A stretch of 64,000 bases of DNA from Certhia americana. Taxonomy: Eukaryota; Chordata; Aves; Passeriformes; Certhiidae. Below the pieces are notes generated by a model. That model did not search any database, was not told where the DNA came from, and saw only the letters and a program-made list of their open reading frames with translations. Shown here piece by piece: positions 25,201-36,200 of the stretch. The translations under genes and the position numbers were made by a program. The stretch is from positions 91,266,461 to 91,330,460 of the forward strand of contig CM031857.1 in assembly GCA_018697195.1 (NCBI GenBank). Direction: 5' to 3'. The stretch's first letter is position 1. Each line of letters begins with the position of its first letter.

Positions 25201-27054
25201 TTAAGAAGGCTATGGATTGAAGTTTGTTTGTTTTTACTTAAAATATATATATACAGTAATATATACAGACTCCTCCCCATAGCGTGAATGAAGTCAGTAA
25301 TCTTCAAGAACTGTAATGGAAAAAAGCTCAGGCTGGTATGAAGTGGACTTTAGGAGGTGGATAATCTGCTTCATAAATATGAAGGGTTCACTTAAGTGAA
25401 TAGCAATTTTTTCTTCCAATATTTGTAGGAAGATGAAGCTCAAGGTGTATTCTGCAGGGGATATTGTTACCCTGATAGTAATTTTTGCCTGGAAGTATGG
25501 TACACATTGTTACAAAGTGACTAACTGCAGGAAAGAAAATTAAAATGTTTCCTTCTATTTTTAAAACTTTTACTGTATATATTTAACACAGCTGGAGACA
25601 CAGCTAGTACATTTTCTTGACCAGTTCATGGGAAAGGAAAAAATGAGCATCAGGATAAACTCTCCAAACACTGAGAGGAGAGCAGAAAAATCAATAAAAA
25701 GCATTACAGAGGGCAATCTTCAGACTGACCCCTTAAAGAGTACACTGTCAGAAAACTGACTAAATACAGCTAGCTCAAGTACAATCACAAGATGACATTT
25801 GCTTATCAGTTCACGAATATTTTTGACATTTAAAACAAAATCACATGGGGAATTGGTTCTTCCTTTGCCAACTGGTTGCTTTCTCCCTTGCAATGTAAGG
25901 AAAAACCCAAACCTTGACCTTGAGGCTTTCAGCTCACATTGACATGAGAGTTGCTACTGGAATGAGAAATTTGTGCCTGGAGAAATGAATAAACAAAGTA
26001 AGGTTCTTAAAATAAAATAATACCATAAAACCCATAACCCTGACTTTATTGCTTTAAAGTGAAATAACATAAAACAATGCCACCAAAAAAAAAAAAGGAA
26101 AAAAAATCTGAAAACTCCAAGTACTTTGTCATTCCCGCTTGTGTAGTATCAATGCTTTGTAGAGTTTTATTATTGACTTATGCAGTATTTAATGAATTAT
26201 GTTTGCCTGGTGATATTATGCCATTTATAGAAAAAAAATCCTTACAAATACAGTAGCACATCTTTTTTTACTGGTTTGCTATATACAATTTTTTTTATTC
26301 TGTGTCTTATTTTGATAGTTTCCCCACACACACCTTTTTCTGGGGCTGATAAACATCAAAAGTCTTTGCTCTAAAATAATGAAGCCAGATACGGTCAAAA
26401 CTCCTATTGAAAAGCTGGTGATCTGTTCAAAACAAAACATACATATTTAGAAATATTAACTCAATTTTATTATAGGGCTTCATTCCAAGCTCCCTTCCAA
26501 AACTATTGTTCTGCTTTTTAAAATTAAATAGTTGTCACAAAGTTGCTTTAACTTTCAAAAATATTTTGACTGTATTTTAGGGAGTTTTGACAAAATAGAA
26601 GTGTTCTTTCAGAATATTTTCATGGAATCACTTGCTGGCAGAAGATAATTTGATGTGATTTTTTTACTGAAACTCCATATATGTAACATGACTGTGATAT
26701 GCACAGAACACAGGAACTAAGAAAATGTCAGGTAGTTTTACTGAGTTTGTTGGAATCTGCTTGCTGCTGCAGCTACATCATTCTTTAGAAAGATGTGTAA
26801 TGGTGTACACCCCTGTGGGATCAATAGCATTTAATACGGAGTGGGCTTCAATGTGCATCTGTCTGTGTGTCCTCCTGTTGGAAAGGAATTCTGTTTATGA
26901 CTAAAGAGTACCGGAAAAAGAAAGAAACTTCTCAGATAGCCAAGGCACCACTAGAAGAAAGACAACTGTGCTGAGATGCAAAACATCCTATAAACTACTT
27001 CCATTTTATGGGAGATCTAGTACTATTCATCTAGATAGGTAATCTTATTCATCT
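22251..27054. other. Intergenic DNA, no gene recognised
   Basis: AT-rich, with short alternating AT runs (about 25240-25270) and an A-rich run (about 26083-26107). No coding exon or RNA gene could be supported. Confidence 0.55.
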
Positions 27055-27607
27055 AGATCCTGCTCCTCTACTCAGCCCTAGTGAGGCACATCTGGAGTGC
27101 TGTGTCCAGTTCTGGGCTATGCAGAACTGGAGAAACATGGAGCTCCTGGATTGGGTCCAGTGGAGAGCTACAGAGATGATTAAGGGACAGGAGTATCTCT
27201 CTTATGAGGAAAGACTGAGGGAGCTGGGTCTGTTCAGCCTTGAGAAGGGACAGCTGAGAGGGGACTGTGTCAATCTGTGTCAGTACCTGCAGGGAGGGTG
27301 TCAGGACGATGGAGCCAGGCTCTGCTCTGTGGTGCCAAGCAATGGGACAAGAGGCAACAGGCAGAAACTGAGGCACAGGAACCTCCCCCTGAACATGTGG
27401 AAGAATTTCCTGACTGTGTGGGTGACCATGCACTGGAACAGGCTGCCCAGAGAGGCTGTGGAGTGTCCCTCACTGGAGATATTGAAGAACTATCTGCAGA
27501 CAATCCCGTGCCAAGTGCTCTAGGATGACCCTGTTTGAGCAGGGAGATTGGACCAGATGACCCACTATGGTCGCTTCCACCCTGACCCATTCTGTGATTC
27601 TGTGATA
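27055..27607 (+). mobile_element. CR1 LINE 3' fragment
   Basis: Forward CR1 remnant of about 550 bp. It carries the pol C-terminal traces [18 protein letters not shown], then HWNRLPREAVECPSLEILK, and ends in CCCATTCTGTGATTCTGTGA, the canonical octamer-type CR1 tail. It is better preserved than the copy at 7934-8330, whose layout it shares. Frameshifts leave it non-functional. Confidence 0.92.
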
Positions 27608-30600
27608 TAAAACTGGTATTTTATGGTAAGTATTGGATAAAAAATCCCAAATAAAAAAATTAATATGTCCTTTTGTTTTGCTCTTATATAGCTTAAATTA
27701 TAGTTTCTGGAATCCCTTTAAGTATTGGGAAATATAAGTTTCTTTTTTTATTCATTAACAGCAATTCAGTAGACTTTCTGTAAGTATATGGCATTATGGA
27801 ATGTACTTTAGGCTCCTCAGTCAACAGAGGAACAGCTGAAGTGAAGAGTTTGAAAATGGAGAGGTGGTAGTAATATTATGAAAGTCACAACAAATAGGCT
27901 GCAATGCAGAACTAACACGAAAAGGAGGGTTAAATTGGATTAAACTCCCTCTTCATCTGAGCCCCACTTGTGCACAGGGACATCTATCTGAAACTGAGTC
28001 ATAGAACATCATCCTAAAACATATGGCCTTTCAAAAATTAGATCCGTTTAGTACTCTTTTAATGCTACAGACTCAGCATAGCAAGGCTCTAGGCCATTAT
28101 GAGGTTGCCTATGTGGAAAATATATGCTTAGGGACAGAAGCCACATGGTGCTGGAGCCAGAAGAGGCCCAGCTGCTGCACTTCCAGGGCTGCCATACGCT
28201 AAGGCACAGACAGTATCCACCCCTATTCCCAGCCACTGTAATTCTTAACATTGGCTACATGACACATTAAAAAAGTCTGTCCAGCACAGTGAAACTATGG
28301 AGGTGTTAGCATGATTCCCTACTGCTTTTGGTGTGCCCCATGAAGAACAAAGAGCAAGAGCTATCTAAGGTATTGTGCCCTGTAGGCATAACCAAAGAAG
28401 AGTTCACAAAACCAGCACAATTAACCTTTAGGATTTTTGTAAGGGTAAGATTTTTTTTTTTTTTTTTGCTTAGTACTATTGATTAGATTTAGACGAGTTA
28501 AGATTAAAAGGTACAATGATACCCTGCAGACTGATCTTGTGCAGAATGTAAGCACAACTCAGTAGCTCCCATGTCGGTTCATATTTGGTCACTAGACCTG
28601 TACTAGAAAGGTGATTTAAAATGTTTCAGATATGGATAAAGTTCCATGCTTTTAAACATCTCTCTCTAGTGAGTGAATCTCCTTATTGAATTAAAACTAT
28701 CATTTGTTTCTAGCCTTCCTTTGGCAAGCTTCAGCTTCCACCTTTTGCTGGATCTCATTGCATGTTCTTTTGTTATAAAGCTATTTACTATCAGAAATAT
28801 GATCTTTAAGTAGCAGATCTGATACACAAGTCCCTTTAACCTTCTAAGGATGAGCTGATTTTCTTGTAAGACACTGTCATAATTTTAAAAGCACACATTT
28901 AACTCTGCTAACAGATGAACTTTCCATACTGTAAAAAAATCTGAGCAGCAATAACTTTCTTTTTATTGTCCAAAGCTGAGAGACCAAGAAGCAAGGTGAA
29001 CTAAGTTTATAGCTATACAGTAAGAAAATAGTTTACATTTTTTTTCCATTGGTGATGAGATTTTTTTAAGCTGACGTAAGCAATTGCAGCTGTATCAAAG
29101 TTGGTAAAACCACAATAACCTGCATGTGCTAGCAACCTGCTTTATGAGAATTAGCATTTCTAAATACGATTTTAGGATTCATTCTTTCCATTAAGAAAAA
29201 AGCAAGGAGGTCTGTGAGGACTAACACTAATGAAGCTTAGTTTCCCTCTATTTTCCATCCCTCTCGTCTCTTATTTCCAGAGTTCTCTGTCCCTTACACC
29301 TTTTGTTCTTAAATCATCCATCCATCCATTAGGCTGGGCAAGAAAAGCTGGTACTACTGTAGGTGGCTCGGAGCTAGTATGTGTGTCTACCTGTCCAGGG
29401 TGTGCACACCAATCAGCTGCTTTGCTAAGGGCAAACACAGTAGGGAGAAGTAAGTTCTCATTACCTTTCTTTTCAAGGGGGGACTGACTTAGGCCTTAAT
29501 ACTCTCAGCTGCTGAATTCCATTAAATTTTACTAATATCCTTAAGAACTCTATCCCTCAGCTGAATTTGTTTAAAATTGGTGATGAAATCCAGCAGTTAC
29601 TAGGAGGCACTGACATACAGAATTACTGCATTAAGCCTCAATTCGTTGGGAAAAAGATGCTAGAAATGAGAGAATACATTCTCAGTAATGTAACAGAATG
29701 GTTGGCTACCACACTACTTCAGAAGCATAACATAGGATGTGGTTGTGCTGAAGTTGAAAAGCTTAGGTTTGTGTTTATAGTGCAGCTTGCACGAGGCCAG
29801 AGTGAGCCCATTTCAATGGCATGTTCTCATTGTGCTGCTCCATAATGTGTTCTGATTTGAGACCAGTGACACAATTGCCTTAGTTAAAACAAAATAGTGT
29901 GACCAGAATTAGTAATGCCCACTTAAAAGCAGTAACAGGAGTGGCTGGTATCCCTTGGAGTGTAAAGGTTTTGTAAAGCAACACTTTCAGATATAATCGT
30001 CAAGTTATTTTTTTGCCTCAGGTGAGCACCCATATTTGCTGCTTGCTAGATTAACACCTTCCAGGGTGGAATCTAAATCTGAAGTGACTAGCAGCAGTAG
30101 TGAGTCACCAGCTCTTTGTAGCACAACTGTGTTTGCTTTGGGCATAAAAATGGAATAGAGATTTCTTCTGGTGTTCAGTACACAAACAAAAAAAGCTCAC
30201 ACCAACTTTGAAGTCTTTACTGCAGAAGTATTGGAAATGAAGCTTACAACCTGTATTTATATGGGATAAAGTTCTGGTAACTTTATTAGCTTTGTGTCTA
30301 TTTTACTTCTCAAAAAAATCTGAAGAGTGTATCACTAAGAACTGAAGAGCTATAGTGTGAGTGTTGAGACTATGGAGGTTTCTACTAGAATATTCCAAGC
30401 AACAAACTCCCATACATCCTCAATGTGTTTCAGTTGCCAGCTTGCCACTGTGATTTGTTTCTAGCAGTAATGCTAGCAATGAGCCAACGTTTACATCTGT
30501 AATGTTCCCGTAATGAAAGAACATGTGCATGTGCCTGTAGAAAGCATACACACAAAACTGTAGCTGTGGAGACAATGAAGCCAACAGGGGCTGTCAGAAA

Positions 30601-31130
30601 GCCATGTGTTGCACAGCAGGAAGAAATTTGTTCACAGCCAGCATTGCACTAAGCCCACCTGGCTGCTGCTGCAGCATTTCAAATCACCCCTTACAGGCTA
30701 CGCAGGACTCCAGCAGCTCAAGGGTAGTAACTATTTCCTAAGTATGTATTTTGGGCTGGACACAGAATGAATTTACTGAAGAGATGGAACTCAGACACCT
30801 GGTGACATCAGTGTCTATGCTAGGGTGACAAGCCTGAGGAGCAGGTCACAGGGAGCAGCACAGACCAGCCATAAGTGTGCTGTCCCTGGTCCCCACACTG
30901 CCTGGCAGCTGGAGCCCAGGCCCTCTGCAGGGACTGGGGACACCCAGCTGCACGGCACAGCAGGACATGGAGACCTGGCTCCAGGATCCTCATAGTCTTC
31001 CAGACTGATTTGTAAATACTTTGTGTGGAAAAGCCACTAAAGAGCCTTGATCCCCAAAGCAGCAAGCCACAGAAGTGCAGCCACCCCACGGCTTGCTCTT
31101 CCCTGGGGCACGTAAGTGAACCTGATCTCT
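27608..31130. other. Intergenic DNA, no gene recognised
   Basis: No exon with splice support. A 92-codon frame at 29567-29845 (+, non-ATG start) has an ordinary protein-like composition but no recognisable family or flanking signals. The stretch 30650-31090 is somewhat GC-richer than its neighbours without being CpG-rich. Confidence 0.5.
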
Positions 31131-31523
31131 GTGTAAGTAATTCATGGTGTTCAATTACTTCTGTGGAGTTTGGGGACAGAAACCTTGGATACCTGTGAGA
31201 TCTTTAAATTTAGTCGGGAAATTTCTAGCAAATATTCCTAACAAGAAGGTGAAAATCTTCATCTTAAACCATTTGTGTAGTTAGCCTGCTGTGAAGGTAA
31301 CATACAACATATGAATGTAATAGTGATGTAATTGAGCAAAATTTAATGGGTAAATAACAAAAGAGAGTTGAGTTTCACCAATTTAATGGCCATTCCTGCC
31401 TGTACATTCCCTCAGTTTGTACTTCAGAATTTTTGTTCTCCCTGGCTGTGTTCCTTCTCAGCACTTGTGTGTTGTTATGTTTGTGACAATGTCTGAAAGT
31501 AGCACTTATGGCTAATGTGGGAT
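31131..31523. repeat. Duplicated block, upstream copy, left part
   Basis: Diverged paralogue of 36975-37381 in TUBGCP3 intron 1, in the same orientation. Shared runs include ATCTTAAACCATTTGTGTAG and CTCAGCACTTGTG, in the same order, with many substitutions and an extra stretch of about 45 bp in the intronic copy. The block resumes at 32285 after an inserted LTR. It may be a local segmental duplication or two copies of a dispersed repeat. Confidence 0.85.
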
Positions 31524-32284
31524 TGTTGCAAAATGTGGAATTTGTAAATATTTCTGGGGAAAGTGTGTTCTCTGATGTTTGATCTTTGTATACTTCCAAG
31601 CCTAAATGACAAAAAAAGAAGATTTAATATGTGGAACAGAGTGCAGCTAAGAAGCTGTAAGTGATGTCCAGGTTTCAGGAAGACAAATTAGTTGTTGGAT
31701 GAATTGCTTTGTTAAGGTTTAGGTCTCAATATGTTTCAATGACCTCAGACCTGGTGGAGGTTAATGAAACTTGGGAAGAAGGATATACCACTGATGGTGG
31801 ACACAAAGAATGCAGAATTTAGGGCCACAAGGACATCATCTAGCAGAACTTCCAAGATCAAGAAGTAAATAATAAAGTCAACTCAGCAACTGTGCTGAAA
31901 TCAGCTCCCACTGGGTAAAAGGTAATTCCAGCAAGATGAGACTGTGACCCCTGACTCACGGCTACCAACTCAAGAAACCCATCGACTCAAAAGAAGAGAA
32001 AGACTGAGAATGTGGACTAATAAGGATGAGAAGCAAGGGAATCATTTATAGAAGACAGAATGGTAATTAATAAGAGAACTATGTAACTTGAAGCAAATAA
32101 ACACTAATTCCTTTGTCGACTAAAATGTATGAACAGTAAAAAGTTTTGATAGTTGGGATGCTGGCTTTGTGGATCTGCCACCCAGCACCCCTTTCAGTGC
32201 AGAACTGTAAATAAATCAAATACCTCGACTCTGTGTGTGCATTGGCCTCTTGCACACGGGGTGAAAGCACCTATTTTGGCAACA
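31524..32284 (+). mobile_element. Solo ERV LTR with 4 bp target-site duplication
   Basis: A 761 bp element begins TGTTGC and ends GCAACA, a perfect 6 bp terminal inverted repeat. It is flanked by GGAT on both sides (31520-31523 and 32285-32288). The paralogous block in intron 1 reads GTGGGATTACTC straight through (37376-37387), which defines both edges to the base. AATAAA signals lie at 32096-32101 and 32210-32215, the latter about 70 bp from the right end, which supports + orientation. There is no gag, pol or env, so it is a solo LTR. A 4 bp duplication fits class I (gamma-like) ERVs. It ends about 0.9 kb upstream of the TUBGCP3 start codon. Confidence 0.88.
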
Positions 32285-32485
32285 GGATTACTCTGCATCC
32301 GTGTCTACATTCTCCATCCCACGTCCGAAGTCCTCTGTTCGCCCTCCATCAAGGACTTTTTCTCTCCTGCCCACGGGGCCCTGAGAAGGCCTCCTGCACT
32401 CGTTAGAAGATCGGTGTTGCAGTGAATGAGTGCTTTGATGGAACGTGACTTCAGAGGCTTTGAGGGCAGGTGTGAGGCGTTTCCA
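32285..32485. repeat. Duplicated block, upstream copy, right part
   Basis: Continuation of the block paralogous to 37378-37585. Shared runs include GGATTACTCT, GTCTACATT, CATCAAGGA and TTTGATGGA, in the same order. This copy keeps several CpG dinucleotides that are TpG in the intronic copy. It abuts the minisatellite and the CpG island. Confidence 0.85.
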
Positions 32486-32505
32486 AGCCCTGGAAGGAGC
32501 AGCGG

Positions 32506-32937
32506 CACTCCGGTCCCGGGGATCGAGGGCCGATCCCGTCCCGGGGGATCGAGGGCCGATCCCGTCCCCGGGGATCGAGGGCCGATCCCGTCCCGGGGGA
32601 TCGAGGGCCGATCCCGTCCCGGGATCGAGGGCCGATCCCTCCCCGGGGATCGAGGGCCGACCCGTCCCCGGGAATCGAGGCCGATCCCGTCCCGGGGATG
32701 CGAGGGCCGATCCCGTCCCGGTGGATCGTAGGGCCGATCCCGTCCCCGGGGGGATCGATCGAGGGCCGATCCCGTCCCGGGGGGATCGAGGGCCGATCCC
32801 GTCCGGGGGGATCGAGGGCCGCTCCGGTCCCGGGGGATCGAGGGCCGATCCCGTCCCGGGGATCGAGGGCCGATCCCGTCCCCGGGGATCGAGGGCCGAT
32901 CCCGTCCAGGGGGATCGAGGGCCGCTCCGGTGCCGGG
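32506..32937. repeat. GC-rich minisatellite, about 16 units of 26 bp
   Basis: Tandem array with a core of GATCGAGGGCCGATCCCGTC followed by a CCCGGG-type joint. Unit length varies from 24 to 31 bp. Each intact unit contains the inverted repeat GGGATCG-AGGGC-CGATCCC (7 bp arms, 5 base loop). About ten units keep both arms and the others carry substitutions or small indels. Two units (near 32812 and 32909) share a GCTCCGGT variant, also seen in the partial unit at the left edge. The array lies directly upstream of the TUBGCP3 promoter and removes stop codons from several frames, which explains the long spurious ORFs here. Confidence 0.95.
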
Positions 32938-32954
32938 CCTGGCCGCGCGCGGGA

Positions 32955-32970
32955 CGGGGCGGGGCGGGGC
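32955..32970 (+). promoter_or_regulatory. Tandem GC boxes (Sp1-type)
   Basis: Two overlapping GGGGCGGGGC motifs about 230-245 bp upstream of the start codon, in a TATA-less CpG island. This arrangement commonly binds Sp1/KLF factors. Confidence 0.65.
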
Positions 32971-33039
32971 CTGTCCCGGAACCGCCGCGCGGGGCATTGT
33001 GGGTGCGCGGCCGGGCTGCGGCTTTCGGCGGGTCCCGTG

Positions 33040-33050
33040 AAAATGGCGCC
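33040..33050 (+). promoter_or_regulatory. YY1-type motif
   Basis: AAAATGGCGCC resembles the YY1 consensus AANATGGCGNC except at the last positions. In vertebrate CpG-island promoters this motif often sits just downstream of the transcription start in the sense orientation, as here. Inferred from sequence only. Confidence 0.5.
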
Positions 33051-33054
33051 GTAG
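33043..33054 (+). CDS. Minimal upstream ORF (3 codons) in TUBGCP3 5' UTR
   Basis: ATG GCG CCG TAG encodes Met-Ala-Pro-stop and has a strong Kozak context (A at -3, G at +4), 145 bp before the main start codon. If transcription begins upstream of 33043, scanning ribosomes would meet it first, and it could lower or modulate GCP3 translation. The ATG overlaps the YY1-type motif, so its presence in the mRNA depends on the exact start site. Confidence 0.4.
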   Translation: MAP

Positions 33055-33198
33055 GCGGCGGCGGGAGCGGGAGGTGCCGCCGGGTCCCTGCGCTGCCGAC
33101 CGGGCGGTGCGTCCTCGCCTCCCTCCTTCTCTCCGCCGCCCCGCCGTGCTCCGGCTCTGCCGCCCGCTCCCGCGCCACCTCCTGCCTCCCGCGCGGCG

Positions 33199-33274
33199 AT
33201 GGCGACTCCGGACCAAAAATCACCCAACGTTCTGCTGCAGAGCCTCTGCTGCCGCATCTTGGGCAAGAGCGAAG
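33199..33274 (+). CDS. TUBGCP3: TUBGCP3 coding exon 1
   Basis: Encodes residues 1-25 plus one base ([14 protein letters not shown] ... CCRILGKSE). The donor is GAAG|GTAACG, with a non-consensus C at +5, so it is rather weak. Intron 1 is 10.5 kb and holds CR1 copies and the second copy of the upstream duplicated block. Confidence 0.95.
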
Positions 33275-36200
33275 GTAACGGCGTTCCCCCGCCATTCTCC
33301 CGGCGGCAGCGCTCGGAGCCCGCGGGGCTGGGCTGAAGAGGTGCCGGTCCCCTCGGCAGGGAGCTCGGCGGCCTCCCGGCCCGGCGGGTGACAGCCCGGG
33401 CAATGCTGAGGGGCCGCCGGGCACGGCAGCGGCCCCGCCAGCCGGAGCCCTGCGGCGGGAGGCGGCTGGAGATGGCTCCGTGCCCTCCTCCTCCGGCTCC
33501 CCCGGAGCCTTTGGCCGGTTCGTGAAGGCTCTTCGGGGAGCAGGGCACGAGTGCCGCGGTGTTTGGGAGAAAGGGGCTCTGTGTACGGGTTGAGGAACCT
33601 CCGCCTCCCGCCGGTGCCTGCTCCAGTGGAGCCATTGGCGTGCGCCAGGTCCGCTACAGGTCCTCGGTGTCTTGATGCTGCTGTGAGTCTCCAGCAGCGC
33701 AATGAATCTCTTGTCTCTTTGCGTAAGTTTCTCCTTTGCCGTCAAGGCGAAGACTGTTTTTAGTAAGCAGTCGGAGAGGTGGAAAAGAAGGCGTGCATCT
33801 GCTGAGTCTCCTTTTTAAGTTGCTCTGTTTATCAGCAGGGCTCAGTAGAGAAACTTATGCAGAAGCTTTTATTGCATCAATTTTCTTGTATGAGAGATGA
33901 CTTTCTCCCTTATTAGTAATGGCTGCCAAGTCCCATATTTTTTTCCCTCTCCATGCCCCTTTCTTCGCAGAAATCCCTTTAGATATTTCCAGGACAGTAA
34001 CTGAAACTATTGAGCATTGACCTATTGTGAAAAATTACTGAGACGTGGCCTACATGTGGATTATTGCTATCTTAGAAATCTAGAAAGTGAGTGACAAGGT
34101 ACAGATATATATGTTGTCTGTCTCTCAGACTTTGTTTCCATCTGTTGCAGACAGCATGTCATGGTCTCACACCCTATCTTTATCTCTCAGTTGGAGAGAT
34201 ACAGGTTTAATGGATGAACGGTTTGGTGAGTGAGGAACTGAAACCGGCAGCATGGCCACATCCAAAGAGTTGTAGTCACTGTCTCGGTGTCAAAATGAAG
34301 ATCAGTAGCAAGTGGTGTCTCTCAGAGGTCTGTATTGGGATTGACGATAATCAATATCTTTATTAATAAATGTAGTGGGGTTGAGTGTGCCTTTGGTAGG
34401 TTTGCAGATGCCACCAAGCTGAGCGGTGCAGGTGATGTGCTGAGGGAAGGGAGTGCTGTGCAGAGGGACTTTGACAGGCTTGAGGAGCAGGCCTCTGTGA
34501 ACCTCAGGACTCTGCACCTGGTTTGGGGCAATCCCCAATGTCTGTAGATGAGGGCAGTCCTGCAGAGAAGGACTTGGAAAGTGAATGAAAAATGGGACAT
34601 GAGGCACCCCAGAAAGTCAGGATATTCTGAGCTCCTTAAAAAGAAGCATGGACTGTAGGTAGAGAGCAGGCTCTCCCCTCACTGCTCTGCTTTTGTGAGA
34701 TGCCATCCTGCAGTACAGTGTTCAGCTCTGGGGCCCCCAGTTCTAAAGGGATGTGGATGTGTTAGAGCAGGTCCAGCGGAGGGCCATGGGAATGGTGAGA
34801 GGAATTGAGCAGCTCCTACAAAGCAGGTGTGAGAGGGTTGGGATTGTTGAGCCTGGAGAAGGCTCTGCTCAGAGATTTCATTGAGGCTTTTTGGTGCTTA
34901 GAGAGGGCTTATAAGAAGATACATTTCACCAAGAGTAAAAGTGACAGAACAAAGGGTGATGGCTTTGAAAAGTTACAGGGTATGTTTAGATTGGACACAG
35001 AGGAGAAAGTTTTTGCAGTTGGGGTTGTGAGGTGCTGGAACAGGTTGCCCAGAGGAATTGCGAATACACCATCCCTGGAAGTGTTTAAGATCACATTGAA
35101 TAGGCCTTTGAGCAATCTGATCTAGTGAAAGATGACCCTGCCCATGTCGGGGGAAGTGGACTAGATGGTCTTTGAAGGTCCCATCCAGCCCAAACCATTT
35201 TGTGGTTCTGTGATTCATCTGAGAATCTTGGTAAAATTGGTAAGAAACTGGAATCTTTGTCTTCACTGAACTATTGAGTAGGGACTCTTTCACAGAAAAC
35301 ACTCCATATAACTGTAAGATCTTAAGGGTCTTTTTCAATTTAAATAATTCTATGATCAACAGCTGTTCATTGCTGTGATTTTTTTTCCCAAAACCTTTTC
35401 CTTCTCTATTGCATTTTTCAGTCCTCTTCAAGGCAATATTTTTTTTCCCAGAATCTATACTATTTCTGTGTCAGGAATTCCTGTTGTAAGTTTTTATCAA
35501 GATATGGCAAATTTCTACTCTTCCCCTATCTCCATCAAATCAGCAGTAGCTTCTAAACTGTTTAATGCCTCTTGCGTTCTCCTGTAACTATGTTTCTTTT
35601 AGAAAGTGTTTTAACTGTATTTTAAAGGGTGCTTCACATCAGACTACAATTCTAAGGTGCACTTATAGCTCTGTTTTTAAAGCTCTTTCTTGCCTTTAAC
35701 ATTCTTTGGAAACTTTTTTTCTGATACAAGTGGTATATATTCTTGTGTAAGAGTATTTCAAACATTTGCTACCAGAAATCTCAAATTACTGTGCTTGTTG
35801 CTGGTTCTATTTCTGAAAACAAATTTTAAAAAATGGAAAATAGATTGTCTTGGTTTATTGGAATAGTAGATGCCTTTTCAAGGACATTATTTCTGTAATG
35901 TCTAGTCCTGTTTTCTTCATGACTCTTTTTTTCTTAGATTAGGAGTTTAATCTAAACTCAATCTAAACTTGTTTCTTAGTGTTATCTAGGTCTGTGATAT
36001 ATAAAAGAGTTAAACAGAGCATGAGAATAGAAATGGAAACCTCTGTTTATCAACTGAAGTATGAGTAAGAGATGAGATGGCTCACTTCTAGCAGCTTAGG
36101 ATCTAGCTTTTTGTGAAGTCATAGTTTCAACACCTCTCTGTATTTGACTGGAGTAATAATTTTATTTACAAGCAGTATGTGCAAAAACATGCAAGAGAAC

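Larger units (their letters stand above)
32500..33650 (+). promoter_or_regulatory. CpG island and TUBGCP3 promoter region
   Basis: Dense CpG and high GC, covering the minisatellite, the 5' UTR, exon 1 and the start of intron 1. No TATA box is visible near the probable start site. The pattern fits a housekeeping CpG-island promoter, as expected for a ubiquitously needed centrosome gene. The transcription start itself cannot be fixed from sequence alone; it probably lies between about 32970 and 33150. Confidence 0.85.

Noticed and set aside
29561..29845. Open frame GDEIQQLLGGTDIQNYC... as an exon
   Set aside because: No ATG, no donor at its end, no recognised family. Kept only as a note in the gap description.
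32520..32937. Minisatellite as a CRISPR array or as a protein with repeated IEGR motifs
   Set aside because: Units are contiguous without unique spacers and this is a vertebrate genome. The IEGR reading is a coincidence of ATCGAGGGCCGA in one frame and is broken by indels.
32288..33745. Very long open frames (up to 485 codons) antisense to the TUBGCP3 promoter and exon 1
   Set aside because: They arise from the GC-rich minisatellite and CpG island, which contain few stop codons. The translations are Arg/Pro/Gly repeats in all frames and the unit length varies, shifting frame. No domain or splice context.
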